A stretch of DNA of 64,000 nucleotides from Candidatus Thalassospirochaeta sargassi. GTDB taxonomy: Bacteria > Spirochaetota > Spirochaetia > UBA9216. Of this stretch, positions 36,160-45,366 are shown one piece after another (position 1 is the stretch's first letter; the number at the start of each line of letters is the position of its first letter). The notes beneath the pieces were generated by a model. That model had not been told where the DNA came from, made no database searches, and was given only the letters and a program-made list of their open reading frames with translations. A program made the translations under genes and the position numbers. The stretch is from positions 20,159 through 84,158 of the forward strand of contig JAQQAL010000051.1 of assembly GCA_028532855.1 (NCBI GenBank), read 5' to 3'.

Positions 36160-37346
36160 TGAAATGCTTATCAGATGATCTGCGCCGCCCGGTATGCAGT
36201 TATTCGCTTAAGAATGAGTATGCACAGCGTTTTTTCAGCGATGAGTCCATCGCAATCGATCTTCAGTGGTTTGCTCCCGAAGATGAGGGACGCACTGAAG
36301 ATCCGACGGAATACAAACTGCGTAAAGCCCGGGAAGAAGGCAAGGTTGCAAAATCAGCTGATCTTACCTCAGCAATAGTATTGATTTTCTGTATTACAGC
36401 ACTTGCCGCGTTCGGATCATCTATGGTAGAGGGTATGCGTGACATGATGGTTTTTTTCTTTTCAAACGCAACCAAGCTTGACCCAGTAGACTCTCCGGAG
36501 GCGGGCGTAATGGCACTGTCATATTTTGTGCGGATTGCCCTGCCTATAGCTTCCGTCGCATTTGTGGCGGCCTTTGCCGGAAATGTATTCCAGGTCGGTG
36601 TAAAATTTTCAACCAAACCTATTACACCCGACCCGAGCAAGATAATTCCCCGCTTTGGTAAATGGTTTCAGCGATCATTCATGTCGGCGGAGGCAGGATT
36701 CAACCTTATGAAGTCTATTGTGAAGGTTCTGATAATAGGTGGAATTGCTTTTCTGAATATCAGATTGGAATTTGATCGTATTGTAGGTTTTATTCAGCTG
36801 ACTTTTCTTGAGGCTTTTTCAACGCTTTCCGGCATAGCATTCCGGATCATGCTTGAAGCTGCAATCGCCATGCTGATATTTGCCATTGCCGATTATCGTT
36901 TTCAGAAAAAGCAGCATATAGATTCTCTCAAAATGTCGAAGCAGGAAGTCAAGGAAGAACGAAAGATGACCGAGGGCGATCCTCTTATAAAGAGCCGCCT
37001 GAGGGAACGGATGCGTGAAATAATGACCCGCGACATGATTCGAAAAATTCCTGAAGCCGATGTTGTTATAACCAACCCGACCCATTTTGCAGTTGTAATG
37101 CAGTGGGATCGCGAAAAGATGCAGGCCCCTATGGTAACAGCCAAGGGGCAGGATAACATGGCCTTCAGAATCAGAGGGATTGCTACTGAAAATAATGTTC
37201 CGATTATGGAAAACAAGCCGCTTGCGCGAGCCCTCTATGCTGAGGTTGAGATAGGTGATTATATTCCGGAGCAGTATTATCAGGCAATGGCTGTAATTCT
37301 TGCAGAGGTTTACAGGATGCGCGGTGAAACCATGGAGGCCGTATAA
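36159..37346 (+). CDS. flhB: Flagellar export specificity switch protein FlhB
   Basis: FlhB, 395 residues, controls the switch from rod/hook to filament export. The self-cleavage motif NPTH lies at residues 306-309. Four membrane segments precede it. The normal family start (here EGRTEDPTEYKLRKAREEGKVAKS) begins only near residue 43; a further 42 residues containing two Cys and DLQWFAPED precede it. The upstream extension has no better internal start, and the ATG overlaps the fliR stop, so I keep it. Its stop overlaps flhA by one base. Confidence 0.95.
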   Translation: MKCLSDDLRRPVCSYSLKNEYAQRFFSDESIAIDLQWFAPEDEGRTEDPTEYKLRKAREEGKVAKSADLTSAIVLIFCITALAAFGSSMVEGMRDMMVFFFSNATKLDPVDSPEAGVMALSYFVRIALPIASVAFVAAFAGNVFQVGVKFSTKPITPDPSKIIPRFGKWFQRSFMSAEAGFNLMKSIVKVLIIGGIAFLNIRLEFDRIVGFIQLTFLEAFSTLSGIAFRIMLEAAIAMLIFAIADYRFQKKQHIDSLKMSKQEVKEERKMTEGDPLIKSRLRERMREIMTRDMIRKIPEADVVITNPTHFAVVMQWDREKMQAPMVTAKGQDNMAFRIRGIATENNVPIMENKPLARALYAEVEIGDYIPEQYYQAMAVILAEVYRMRGETMEAV

Positions 37347-39478
37347 TGTCAGATAACCAGAACGGTACAATAATAGACAGGGTTCTGCTGTCTTTTAAAA
37401 GCGGAAGAACTGATATATTTGTAGCCATAGGTGTTATAGCGGTAATTATGATGCTGCTTATTCCGCTGCCTACGGTGATTCTAGATATGCTGATGTCGGT
37501 CAACCTCGTCATGAGTGTTATGATTATTCTTATAACCCTGTACACAAGACGAGCACTTGATTTTTCTATTTTCCCGACCCTGCTGCTTGTAACAACCCTA
37601 TTCAGTCTTGCCCTTAACGTAAGTTCGACAAGGCTTATTCTCTCAAAGGGTGCTCAGTTTGACGGCCGGATAGTAACCGGTTTTGCTACCTTTGTTGTCG
37701 GTACCACCGGCAGTGAAGGCCTGGTAATAGGTCTTATTATCTTTATAGTTTTAATTGCCGTACAGTTCATAGTTATCACCAAGGGTGCCACAAGAGTTGC
37801 CGAGGTAGCCGCAAGGTTCACCCTCGATTCTTTGCCGGGTAAACAGATGGCGATTGAAGCAGAATATAATTCCGGAGCTATCACCGAGGAAGAGGCTACC
37901 CGGAAAAAATCGGACCTTCAGAAGGAAGCTGACTTTTACGGAGCCATGGACGGAGCCTCGAAGTTTGTTTCCGGTAATGTAAAGATAGGTATTCTGATAA
38001 CCGTTATCAACATAGTCGGCGGACTCGTAGTTGGAATGGTAATACATGGTGAACCAGCCGGTATGGCATTATCTACCTATATTACTTTTGCAATTGGTGA
38101 CGGACTTGTGAGTCAGATACCGTCATTGTTCATTTCAACAGCAACAGGTTTTATTGTTACGCGAGCGATATCGGATGGAACTTTCGGAGAGGACGTTACA
38201 ACTCAATTTTCCGCCCAGGGTCAGATTTACTGGGTTGGCGCCGGATTCCTTTTTCTTCTAGGTATTCTTCCCGGTTTTCCATGGTATGTACTTTTTCCGC
38301 TTGCAATTCTGCTTGTCTATATAGGTTTCAGACTGAAGCGGCGCTCACAGAAGGAAAAATCATTTGAAGCGATGGAATCCGAGGCTGAACAGCAGGCCGG
38401 AACGGAGCCTGCAGAGATGGCGCCAATTGTACCGCTTGATCAGCTCTCCATTGAACTTGGTTACGGTTTGATTCCCCTTGTAGATAAGGATCATGGTGCG
38501 GAGCTGCTTGACAGAATAACCAGAATACGCCGTGAATCCGCTCTTGAATTGGGGCTTGTTGTTCCAAAAATAAGAATTGTAGACAATATGAGGCTTGAGC
38601 CGGCAGAGTATTGCATAAAGATTAAGGGTGTCGAGGTAGGCAAGGCTGTTATTAGAACAGGTCTCTACATGGCAATCAATCCCGGTCATGCGGATGATGA
38701 GATAGATGGCGAAACAACCTTTGATCCTACCTTCGGACTGCCTGCAAAGTGGATCACCGAGGACGACAGGGACAGGGCAGAGCGTCTCGGGTATACGGTT
38801 GTTGATTCACCCTCAATAATTGCAACTCATCTGACGGAGATTATAAAGAAGCATGCTCACGAAATGATAGGCCGTCAGGAGGTTCAGAAAATCCTCGACA
38901 GCCTGCGTTCAGATTATTCTGCCGTTGTAGATGAGGTTACAAAGGCGATGAGTACCGGTGAAATACAGAAGGTACTTCAGGGCCTGCTTGTTGAACAGGT
39001 ATCTATAAGAAATATGATCCCCATTCTCGAAACACTGGCTGACTACATAACAATTACGAAGGATACTACCTTCCTTATTGAAAAGGTTCGCCAGGCCCTG
39101 TCAAGGCAGATATGTCTGCAATATTCGGATGACGACAAGGTGATAAGGGTTCTGACAATAAAACCCGAGCTTGAACAGATTATAGGAGATTCTAAGATTG
39201 AAACCGCAAACGGTGTGATGGCGGCGCTTGAACCTAATACTCATCGCAGGTGGATCACAGCGGTTGCGAACAGTGTCAGAGCGGTTGAGCAGGCAGGTGT
39301 ATTCCCAATTATCTTATGCTCGGAGGCTGTCCGGGCCCTTGTACGTGCAAGTGTAAAACGAGATTTCCCTTCGATAGTAGTTCTGTCGGTACCGGAAGTC
39401 GTTTCAAATGTAAATGTAGAAACTTTGGGAGAAATCTCACTTGAAGAAAGTAATATAGAACAAGAGGTTAATTTGTAA
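37346..39478 (+). CDS. flhA: Flagellar export protein FlhA
   Basis: FlhA, 710 residues, forms the nonameric export ring. The N-terminal half has eight membrane segments. The FHIPEP-family block is visible (ALDFSIFPTLLLVTTLFSLALNVSSTRLIL near residues 70-99, and AEVAARFTLDSLPGKQMAIEAEYNSGAITEEEA near 151-183). The cytoplasmic half carries KIRIVDNMRLEPAEYCIKIKG and GLPAKWI. Translationally coupled to flhB and flhF. Confidence 0.97.
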   Translation: MSDNQNGTIIDRVLLSFKSGRTDIFVAIGVIAVIMMLLIPLPTVILDMLMSVNLVMSVMIILITLYTRRALDFSIFPTLLLVTTLFSLALNVSSTRLILSKGAQFDGRIVTGFATFVVGTTGSEGLVIGLIIFIVLIAVQFIVITKGATRVAEVAARFTLDSLPGKQMAIEAEYNSGAITEEEATRKKSDLQKEADFYGAMDGASKFVSGNVKIGILITVINIVGGLVVGMVIHGEPAGMALSTYITFAIGDGLVSQIPSLFISTATGFIVTRAISDGTFGEDVTTQFSAQGQIYWVGAGFLFLLGILPGFPWYVLFPLAILLVYIGFRLKRRSQKEKSFEAMESEAEQQAGTEPAEMAPIVPLDQLSIELGYGLIPLVDKDHGAELLDRITRIRRESALELGLVVPKIRIVDNMRLEPAEYCIKIKGVEVGKAVIRTGLYMAINPGHADDEIDGETTFDPTFGLPAKWITEDDRDRAERLGYTVVDSPSIIATHLTEIIKKHAHEMIGRQEVQKILDSLRSDYSAVVDEVTKAMSTGEIQKVLQGLLVEQVSIRNMIPILETLADYITITKDTTFLIEKVRQALSRQICLQYSDDDKVIRVLTIKPELEQIIGDSKIETANGVMAALEPNTHRRWITAVANSVRAVEQAGVFPIILCSEAVRALVRASVKRDFPSIVVLSVPEVVSNVNVETLGEISLEESNIEQEVNL

Positions 39479-40624
39479 ATGGAATATTTTAAGGAACAGG
39501 GGACATCCTATATGGAAGCCGTAACAAAGGTTAAAACTATTTACGGTGAAAGCGCGAAGATTCTTAATCATCGCAGTATCAGATATGGTGGATTTCTGGG
39601 TATGTTTTCCAAGGAGGGTGTTGAGGTTGAAGGTTATATCAACACCGAACCTGTGTCTGTAAAAAATAATTTTGATGCCGAAAAGAAAAAATTGATAGCC
39701 GCGGCAGGGGTAAAGCGCGATGATACCCTTACCAGGGTTCTCGATATGGTCAAGTCGATTGATGAGAAGATAGAATCCGGCGCAGGGGGCGGTGGGCATA
39801 CTGATCCAGAAACAATCGAAAAAATTGAAGAACTCCTTATTCTGAACGATTTTTCATACAAGCTGGTTAAAAGTACATGCGCAAGGCTGAGATCGGAGCT
39901 GTCACTTGAACAGCTTGGTGATTTTGAGGTAGTAAAACAGAAGACCCTTGAGTGGATGGCAGAATCGCTTAAGATATACACCGACACTCCGGAACGAAAG
40001 GGGAAGATAATAATTCTTGTAGGACCCACCGGTGTTGGTAAGACTACTACAATTGCAAAGCTCGCAGCTTTGAATGGTCTGGGTATCAAGGGTGAGGCTC
40101 CAAAAAGTGTGAGAATGATTACAATTGATAATTATCGTATAGGCGCGAAGGGGCAGATTCAGACCTACGGTGATTTAATGAATATACCTGTTTCCTGCGT
40201 GGAATCGGTTGATGAACTGAGAAATAAACTGCTTCTATATCAGGAAGCTGATCTTATTCTTGTAGATACCATGGGCCGATCTCCGCGGGATTATCAGAAC
40301 CTTGCTCAGATGCGTGAACTTCTTGATACCTGTGGAAAGGATGCCGAGATTTTTCTGACAGTCAGTTCAACGACCAAGGCTGGGGATCTTAACGAAATTT
40401 TTGAAGAGTTTTCTTCATTTGGATATGATGCAGCAGTCCTGACCAAGCTTGATGAAACCCAGAAACTTGGGAATGTAATATCGGTTTTGACTGAACATTC
40501 AACGCCTGTAGCATATGTAACCGACGGGCAGGGGGTTCCTCAGGATATTGAGCGGGCTGAAGTTGATAACCTGCTGAGACGTCTCGAGGGATTCAGGACG
40601 AGAGAATCTGCTATTTTTCAGTAG
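39479..40624 (+). CDS. flhF: Flagellar biosynthesis GTPase FlhF
   Basis: FlhF, 381 residues, is an SRP-type GTPase that sets flagellar position and number. The P-loop [17 protein letters not shown] is near residues 182-198. The G3 LVDTMGRSPRD and G4 LTKLDE motifs follow, and TVSSTTKAGDL lies between. The N-terminal B domain is short and partly basic/acidic. The ATG directly follows the flhA stop. Its regulator FlhG follows 24 bases later. Confidence 0.95.
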   Translation: MEYFKEQGTSYMEAVTKVKTIYGESAKILNHRSIRYGGFLGMFSKEGVEVEGYINTEPVSVKNNFDAEKKKLIAAAGVKRDDTLTRVLDMVKSIDEKIESGAGGGGHTDPETIEKIEELLILNDFSYKLVKSTCARLRSELSLEQLGDFEVVKQKTLEWMAESLKIYTDTPERKGKIIILVGPTGVGKTTTIAKLAALNGLGIKGEAPKSVRMITIDNYRIGAKGQIQTYGDLMNIPVSCVESVDELRNKLLLYQEADLILVDTMGRSPRDYQNLAQMRELLDTCGKDAEIFLTVSSTTKAGDLNEIFEEFSSFGYDAAVLTKLDETQKLGNVISVLTEHSTPVAYVTDGQGVPQDIERAEVDNLLRRLEGFRTRESAIFQ

Positions 40625-40648
40625 AATGAGGAAAAAACGGAGTATTAG

Positions 40649-41518
40649 ATGACAGACCAGGCAGAACAGCTAAGAGAAATGATGAAAGGAAGAGATGAAT
40701 CTTCCGGAAACGATGAAAATAGAACCAGAATTATAGCGGTCTCAAGCGGTAAGGGTGGTGTTGGAAAAACAAATATTTCCATTAATCTTGCAATCGCCTA
40801 CGCTCAGCTGGGTAAAAAGGTTATTGTCCTTGATGCGGATCTAGGGCTGGCTAACGTAAATGTAGCCCTGGGTATTATTCCGAAATATAATCTTTATCAC
40901 GTTATCAGAAAGCAGAAAACAATGCGTGATATCCTTTTAAATACTAATTACGGTATTCAGATTGTTGCCGGAGCATCAGGATTTTCTAAAATCGCGAACC
41001 TGTCCGATGAAGAACGTACGGGTTTTATAAAAGAGATGTCTGAACTTTCTTCGGCCGATGTCATAATCATTGATACAAGCGCAGGAGTTTCCAACAATGT
41101 TCTTTCGTTTATTGCTGCTGCTGATGATGTGATAATTGTTACAACGCCTGAGCCCACGGCTATTACAGATGCCTACGGAATAATAAAAATCATAGCTACA
41201 GAGATTGATAACATGAATCTTTCTCTGAAGCTCGTAGTGAACAGGGTTAAAAGCGTAACTGAAGGCAAGAAGGTCTCAGAACGGGTAATAAGTATAGCTG
41301 GACAGTTTTTGAATCTGAAGGTTGATTATCTAGGCTATGTTTATGATGATCCGTCTGTTTCTGCTTCTGTGATCAAACAGAGGCCTTTTATGGTAGCTGA
41401 ACCGGGATGTAAGGCGGCAATCTGCCTGAAGCATATTGCCGGCAGGCTTGAAAAGGTTGAATATAAAGAGGGAGGAGGCGTCTCCAGGTTTCTTAAGAAG
41501 CTTTTCGGCGGGATGTAA
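40649..41518 (+). CDS. flhG: Flagellar number regulator FlhG (MinD-like ATPase)
   Basis: FlhG (FleN/YlxH), 289 residues, is a MinD/ParA-type ATPase. The deviant Walker A SSGKGGVGKTN is near residues 32-42, with DADLGLANVN near 67. The N-terminus contains DQAEQLR at residues 3-9, matching the DQAxxLR activator helix by which FlhG stimulates FlhF GTPase. The C-terminal part ends in a basic amphipathic helix (SRFLKKLFGGM) that suits membrane binding. Function in the FlhF/FlhG pair is firm. Confidence 0.95.
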   Translation: MTDQAEQLREMMKGRDESSGNDENRTRIIAVSSGKGGVGKTNISINLAIAYAQLGKKVIVLDADLGLANVNVALGIIPKYNLYHVIRKQKTMRDILLNTNYGIQIVAGASGFSKIANLSDEERTGFIKEMSELSSADVIIIDTSAGVSNNVLSFIAAADDVIIVTTPEPTAITDAYGIIKIIATEIDNMNLSLKLVVNRVKSVTEGKKVSERVISIAGQFLNLKVDYLGYVYDDPSVSASVIKQRPFMVAEPGCKAAICLKHIAGRLEKVEYKEGGGVSRFLKKLFGGM

Positions 41519-41573
41519 TTTGCCTTGCTGGCCATCCTTGACTGTGAAAGTATTTTGAAATAAGCTGAATAAA

Positions 41574-42284
41574 ATGTTTAGTGAAAAAATAGATAATTGG
41601 AAACAGATTTCCGCCGGATTTGCAATATTCGGCTTTCTCCTTTCTATAATTACAGGTTTGATAGGCCGGGTTGGTTTTGGAATAATAATTATCAGGGCTC
41701 TGATATTCGCCCTTGTATTTGCCTGCATGGCATTATTGATTATGAAGCTGCTTGAATCCTTCATTCCCGAACTGTTTAATACAGGGGATGATGATTTGGA
41801 TGAAAATCAGGAATCATCTGCTATAATAGAAGATAGCGAAAGGGATGAGTCCGTTGCGGCTAACGGAAGCAGGCTTGATATTACTATTGAAGACGATGAA
41901 GCTGAAGCGGTCGAGGGAATTGAAGAACTCGGGGCTGCAGGAGATTCACTGGGTGATTCTGTTCAGTACGCAGAACCTTCAGGAGCTTCAGAACCGGAAG
42001 AACTTGAGGAAGTTGAAGCTGCTGTACCGGTTGAAGATGCAGAATCAGAGGCAGGGCCTGTACCTGCCGCTCCTGACACTGCTGGTGATGATGGCGATAT
42101 GCCTGATATAGGGGTTTTTTCAGACAGCTTTACCCCGACAGACTTAGCCGGAAACAGTGAAGGGTTGAGCAGCATAGATGGAATGGGCGGTTCAGGCTCA
42201 GCCGAGATTCTCGGTGATATGCATGAAACTCAGGAAATAGTCAAAGCTGTTAAGACAGTTTTAAAAAAAGACCAGGAAGGTTAA
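41574..42284 (+). CDS. Uncharacterised two-TM acidic protein between flhG and fliA
   Basis: I do not recognise this 236-residue protein. Two membrane segments are seen, at about residues 13-31 and 36-61. A long Glu/Asp/Ala-rich, probably disordered cytoplasmic stretch (about 70-205) follows, then a short C-terminal amphipathic helix (HETQEIVKAVKTVLKKD). It lies between flhG and fliA with only 3 bases before fliA, so it is co-expressed with them. The architecture suggests a membrane anchor with a flexible arm and a docking helix. Its role in flagellar assembly is a guess from position. Confidence 0.75.
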   Translation: MFSEKIDNWKQISAGFAIFGFLLSIITGLIGRVGFGIIIIRALIFALVFACMALLIMKLLESFIPELFNTGDDDLDENQESSAIIEDSERDESVAANGSRLDITIEDDEAEAVEGIEELGAAGDSLGDSVQYAEPSGASEPEELEEVEAAVPVEDAESEAGPVPAAPDTAGDDGDMPDIGVFSDSFTPTDLAGNSEGLSSIDGMGGSGSAEILGDMHETQEIVKAVKTVLKKDQEG

Positions 42285-42287
42285 TAG

Positions 42288-43076
42288 ATGGATGTAAAAC
42301 AGCTCCAGAACAAGACGGAAGAAGAATTATGGGCAATGTATAGCAAGTCCAGAGATCCCGCCATCAGGGATGCCTTTGTTAAGCAGTATGCTCCGCTTGT
42401 TAAATATGTGGCCGGAAAGGTCGCGGTTGGAATGCCTCATAATATTGAATTTGACGACCTGGTCGGTTACGGTGTTTTTGGATTGTTTGATGCAATTGAA
42501 AAATTTGATCCGGATAAACATGTTAAATTTAAAACATATGCAGTGACAAGGATAAGAGGTGCAATTTTTGATGAGCTCAGATCAATCGACTGGGTCCCGA
42601 GATCGGTAAGACAGAAAACCCGTGAGGTTGAGGATGCAGTACACAGGCTTGAGGCATCATTGGGCAGATCAGTTAGCGATAATGAAATTGCCAATGAAAT
42701 GGGCATGAATATGAAGGATTACCAGAAAACTATTATTAAAATCAGCGGAACATCAATTCTTTCGCTTAATGATGTCTGGTATACCGGTGAAGATAACGAC
42801 AAGGTCTCAATTGTAGACAGTATAGAATCTCCGCAGGGGCTGAACCCCGATATTATCGTAGAGAAAGATGAAATAAAGAGAGTAATAATTGAAGCTATAA
42901 ATGAGCTGCCAGAAAAAGAGAAAAAGGTGCTTGTCCTATATTATTACGAAGACCTTACCCTGAAGGAGATAGGCAAGGTTCTTGAAGTAACAGAATCAAG
43001 GGTTTCACAGCTGCATACCAAGGCCATTATGCGCCTGAGGGCAAAGCTTACAAATCTGAAGAAAGGTATTTTATAG
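42288..43076 (+). CDS. fliA: RNA polymerase sigma-28 factor FliA (WhiG/SigD family)
   Basis: A 262-residue flagellar sigma factor. Region 2 is clear ([46 protein letters not shown] near residues 24-69, and [30 protein letters not shown]). Region 3 follows, and region 4 is [42 protein letters not shown]. It should direct late flagellar genes such as flagellins, which are not in this window. No FlgM anti-sigma gene was seen here. The stop is 2 bases before fapA. Confidence 0.95.
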   Translation: MDVKQLQNKTEEELWAMYSKSRDPAIRDAFVKQYAPLVKYVAGKVAVGMPHNIEFDDLVGYGVFGLFDAIEKFDPDKHVKFKTYAVTRIRGAIFDELRSIDWVPRSVRQKTREVEDAVHRLEASLGRSVSDNEIANEMGMNMKDYQKTIIKISGTSILSLNDVWYTGEDNDKVSIVDSIESPQGLNPDIIVEKDEIKRVIIEAINELPEKEKKVLVLYYYEDLTLKEIGKVLEVTESRVSQLHTKAIMRLRAKLTNLKKGIL

Positions 43077-43078
43077 GT

Positions 43079-45031
43079 ATGGCACAGCTGTCTGATTTAA
43101 GAGAGTTTATGCGCAAACAGGCTCAGGATGATCGTTCCAGGCGAAGTGTCCAGGTATCCGGCGCCAGCATAGACGAAGCGCTTGAACAGGCATCAATTGA
43201 ACTTAACATTCCCCTGAAAAAGATAGAATATGAGGTTCTTGAAAGCCCTTCATCCGGGGTTCTCGGATTCGGGAAAAAAAACTGCATGCTGATTGCCTAT
43301 GAGCTAGTCACTGAAAAATCATCTGCCTTTGGAGATGATTCGTTTGATCTCGACTTCGGCGGCGAAGATATGATGAATGATATCCAGAAGGATCGTGATG
43401 GCGAGGTTATCATACAGCTGCGGCAGGACGGGGTTTTTCTAAAGGTTTATGCCCCAGTCGGTAATGGGAAAAAGGTAACCGAGCGCGAAGCCGCAATGAA
43501 GCTGAGAGCCCGGGGCATCATAGATTTTGACAAACATCTGATGGCCAAGGTTGTAAAAAATGCAGACGGCGAGAAGGTGAGGATAGGTGATTACGCATAT
43601 AATCCGATGAATGACGCCCTGATGACGGTGGACATCACAGATCTTGATATGAAAGCAAATATTGTTGTAAAAGAGCCGGGACCGGGAGGCGCTGATATAA
43701 CTGCTGACAGTATAATCGGTCTGCTCAAAGCAAACGGTATAATCCATGGAATAATGGAAGATGAAGTGGCAGATTTCGAAGATCATCCGGTTTTTGATCA
43801 GCCGGTCGTTGTTGCCGAAGGCTCTAAGCCTGTGAATGGCAACGACGCTAAGATAATTTACAACTTTTCGAAGGACGAAACGCAGATCAGTCTGAAAGAG
43901 AAAAGGGGAAAGGTTGATTTTAAAGAAATAAACCAAATTCAGAATGTTGTTGAAGGACAGATTCTGGCTAGAAAGGTTCCCCTAGAAGAAGGGAAACCCG
44001 GGCGTACAGTTACCGGAAAGCTGCTTCCTGCCAAGCCCGGAAACGATGTTGATTTCAATATCGGTAAAAATGTAAAACTTTCTGACGACGGTATTACTGC
44101 TATTGCAGAGATTAATGGTCAGGTTATGCTTGTAGGCGGCGGGAAACTGTCTGTTGAGCCGGTATATCTTGTTAACGGTGATGTTAACCTTAAATCCGGT
44201 GGTAATATAATTTTCCTGGGTTCTGTCATGGTTAAAGGAAGTGTTGAAGACGGATTTAAGGTAAAAGCATCCGGTAATATTGAGGTTATGGGTAATGTCG
44301 GTAAGTCGGAGCTTGATGCTGAGGGTGATGTTATAGTCCATCAGGGTATAAACGGAAAGACCGAGGGTAAGGTTCGAGCCGGCAAAACTGTCTGGTCAAA
44401 GTTTATTGAAAATGCAAACGTCGACTGTGAAGATGCCGTTATAGCTACTGACGGAATAATCAATTCAAATGTTGTTTCGAACAGGCTGATAGCATGTATG
44501 GGGAAGCGAGCCACGATAGTAGGCGGACGTTTGCGTGCAACAGAAGAAATACACGCAAAAACACTCGGCTCGGTTTCAGGCTCGGAAACTATTCTGGAAG
44601 TAGGATGGGATCCGCGAAGTAAAGAGAAACTGCAGAAGCTTGAACAGGAATTGGGAAGTCAGACAAGCGAAATTGATGATATAGAAAGAAATATAATGAC
44701 GCTTGAGAATTTCAAGAAGAAAAAGAAGAAACTTCCCGATGATAAAGAGAGGTACCTTGAAGAACTCAAGGAGCAGAAACTTGAAATACATAATGAGATG
44801 TTGAGGCTTGAGGATGAAATCAAGTCAATTAAAGAGTATCTTTCATCTTTAAAGTATGTAGGTAAAATTTCAGCTGCTTCAAAGGTTTTTCCGGGTGTCA
44901 GAATGATGATAAAGGATGCGCCGCTAAGAGTTAGAAATGATTTCGCGAGTGTAACCTTTGTCAATGAAGAAGGAGACGTCAAAGCTATAACCTATGAGCC
45001 GCTTGATGAAGATTTGACGAAAAAAGGCTAA
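43079..45031 (+). CDS. Flagellar assembly protein A (FapA, DUF342) with Jag-N domain
   Basis: A 650-residue cytoplasmic protein. Residues about 21-75 form a Jag-N-like domain (VSGASIDEALEQASIELNIPLKKIEYEVLE...GVLGFG). The central part, about 270-540, is the FapA/DUF342 beta-helix with repeated G.V....V....G.I...G.V strands. A long coiled coil follows at about 520-590, then a small C-terminal domain. FapA proteins are linked to flagellar or polar functions in several bacteria. It follows fliA by 2 bases and overlaps the next gene by one. Molecular function is not established. Confidence 0.85.
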   Translation: MAQLSDLREFMRKQAQDDRSRRSVQVSGASIDEALEQASIELNIPLKKIEYEVLESPSSGVLGFGKKNCMLIAYELVTEKSSAFGDDSFDLDFGGEDMMNDIQKDRDGEVIIQLRQDGVFLKVYAPVGNGKKVTEREAAMKLRARGIIDFDKHLMAKVVKNADGEKVRIGDYAYNPMNDALMTVDITDLDMKANIVVKEPGPGGADITADSIIGLLKANGIIHGIMEDEVADFEDHPVFDQPVVVAEGSKPVNGNDAKIIYNFSKDETQISLKEKRGKVDFKEINQIQNVVEGQILARKVPLEEGKPGRTVTGKLLPAKPGNDVDFNIGKNVKLSDDGITAIAEINGQVMLVGGGKLSVEPVYLVNGDVNLKSGGNIIFLGSVMVKGSVEDGFKVKASGNIEVMGNVGKSELDAEGDVIVHQGINGKTEGKVRAGKTVWSKFIENANVDCEDAVIATDGIINSNVVSNRLIACMGKRATIVGGRLRATEEIHAKTLGSVSGSETILEVGWDPRSKEKLQKLEQELGSQTSEIDDIERNIMTLENFKKKKKKLPDDKERYLEELKEQKLEIHNEMLRLEDEIKSIKEYLSSLKYVGKISAASKVFPGVRMMIKDAPLRVRNDFASVTFVNEEGDVKAITYEPLDEDLTKKG

Positions 45032-45360
45032 TGTCGGTATCACCGCTGGATTTACAGACCCTTTACAGTAATCTCAAGATTGTCGGACAGCAGCAGGCAT
45101 CTGAACGCGGTGCTGAAATTGCACAGCAGGACAAACAGGCCGAGGAATCAGCCAGAGCGGCCGACGAAAAAGACCATAAGGTTGGTGAAACAAAAGACGT
45201 TGAAACAGGTACTGAGAAGATAAACGAAGACGAACAGAATAAGAGGGAGGGAAAATCCGGAAAAGAGCAGGAAAAACCTGAAGAAAAGGAAGAAGAAAAA
45301 GTTGAAAAAAACTATTTTGAAGATCCTGATATCGGGCATAATATCGATATTTCCGGTTAA
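45031..45360 (+). CDS. Uncharacterised small highly charged protein
   Basis: A 109-residue protein with no signal peptide or membrane segment. The first 22 residues (SPLDLQTLYSNLKIVGQQQ) look like a short helix. The remainder is Glu/Lys/Gln-rich and probably disordered, ending in a conserved-looking FEDPDIGHNIDISG tail. It overlaps fapA by one base and precedes the next gene by 6. The ordered ends joined by a charged linker resemble an adaptor. I assign no function. Confidence 0.65.
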   Translation: MSVSPLDLQTLYSNLKIVGQQQASERGAEIAQQDKQAEESARAADEKDHKVGETKDVETGTEKINEDEQNKREGKSGKEQEKPEEKEEEKVEKNYFEDPDIGHNIDISG

Positions 45361-45366
45361 TTTTAT

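Noticed and set aside
43439..43936. 165-codon minus-strand frame inside fapA
   Set aside because: No domain, no ribosome binding site, and the plus-strand gene is continuous and well supported.
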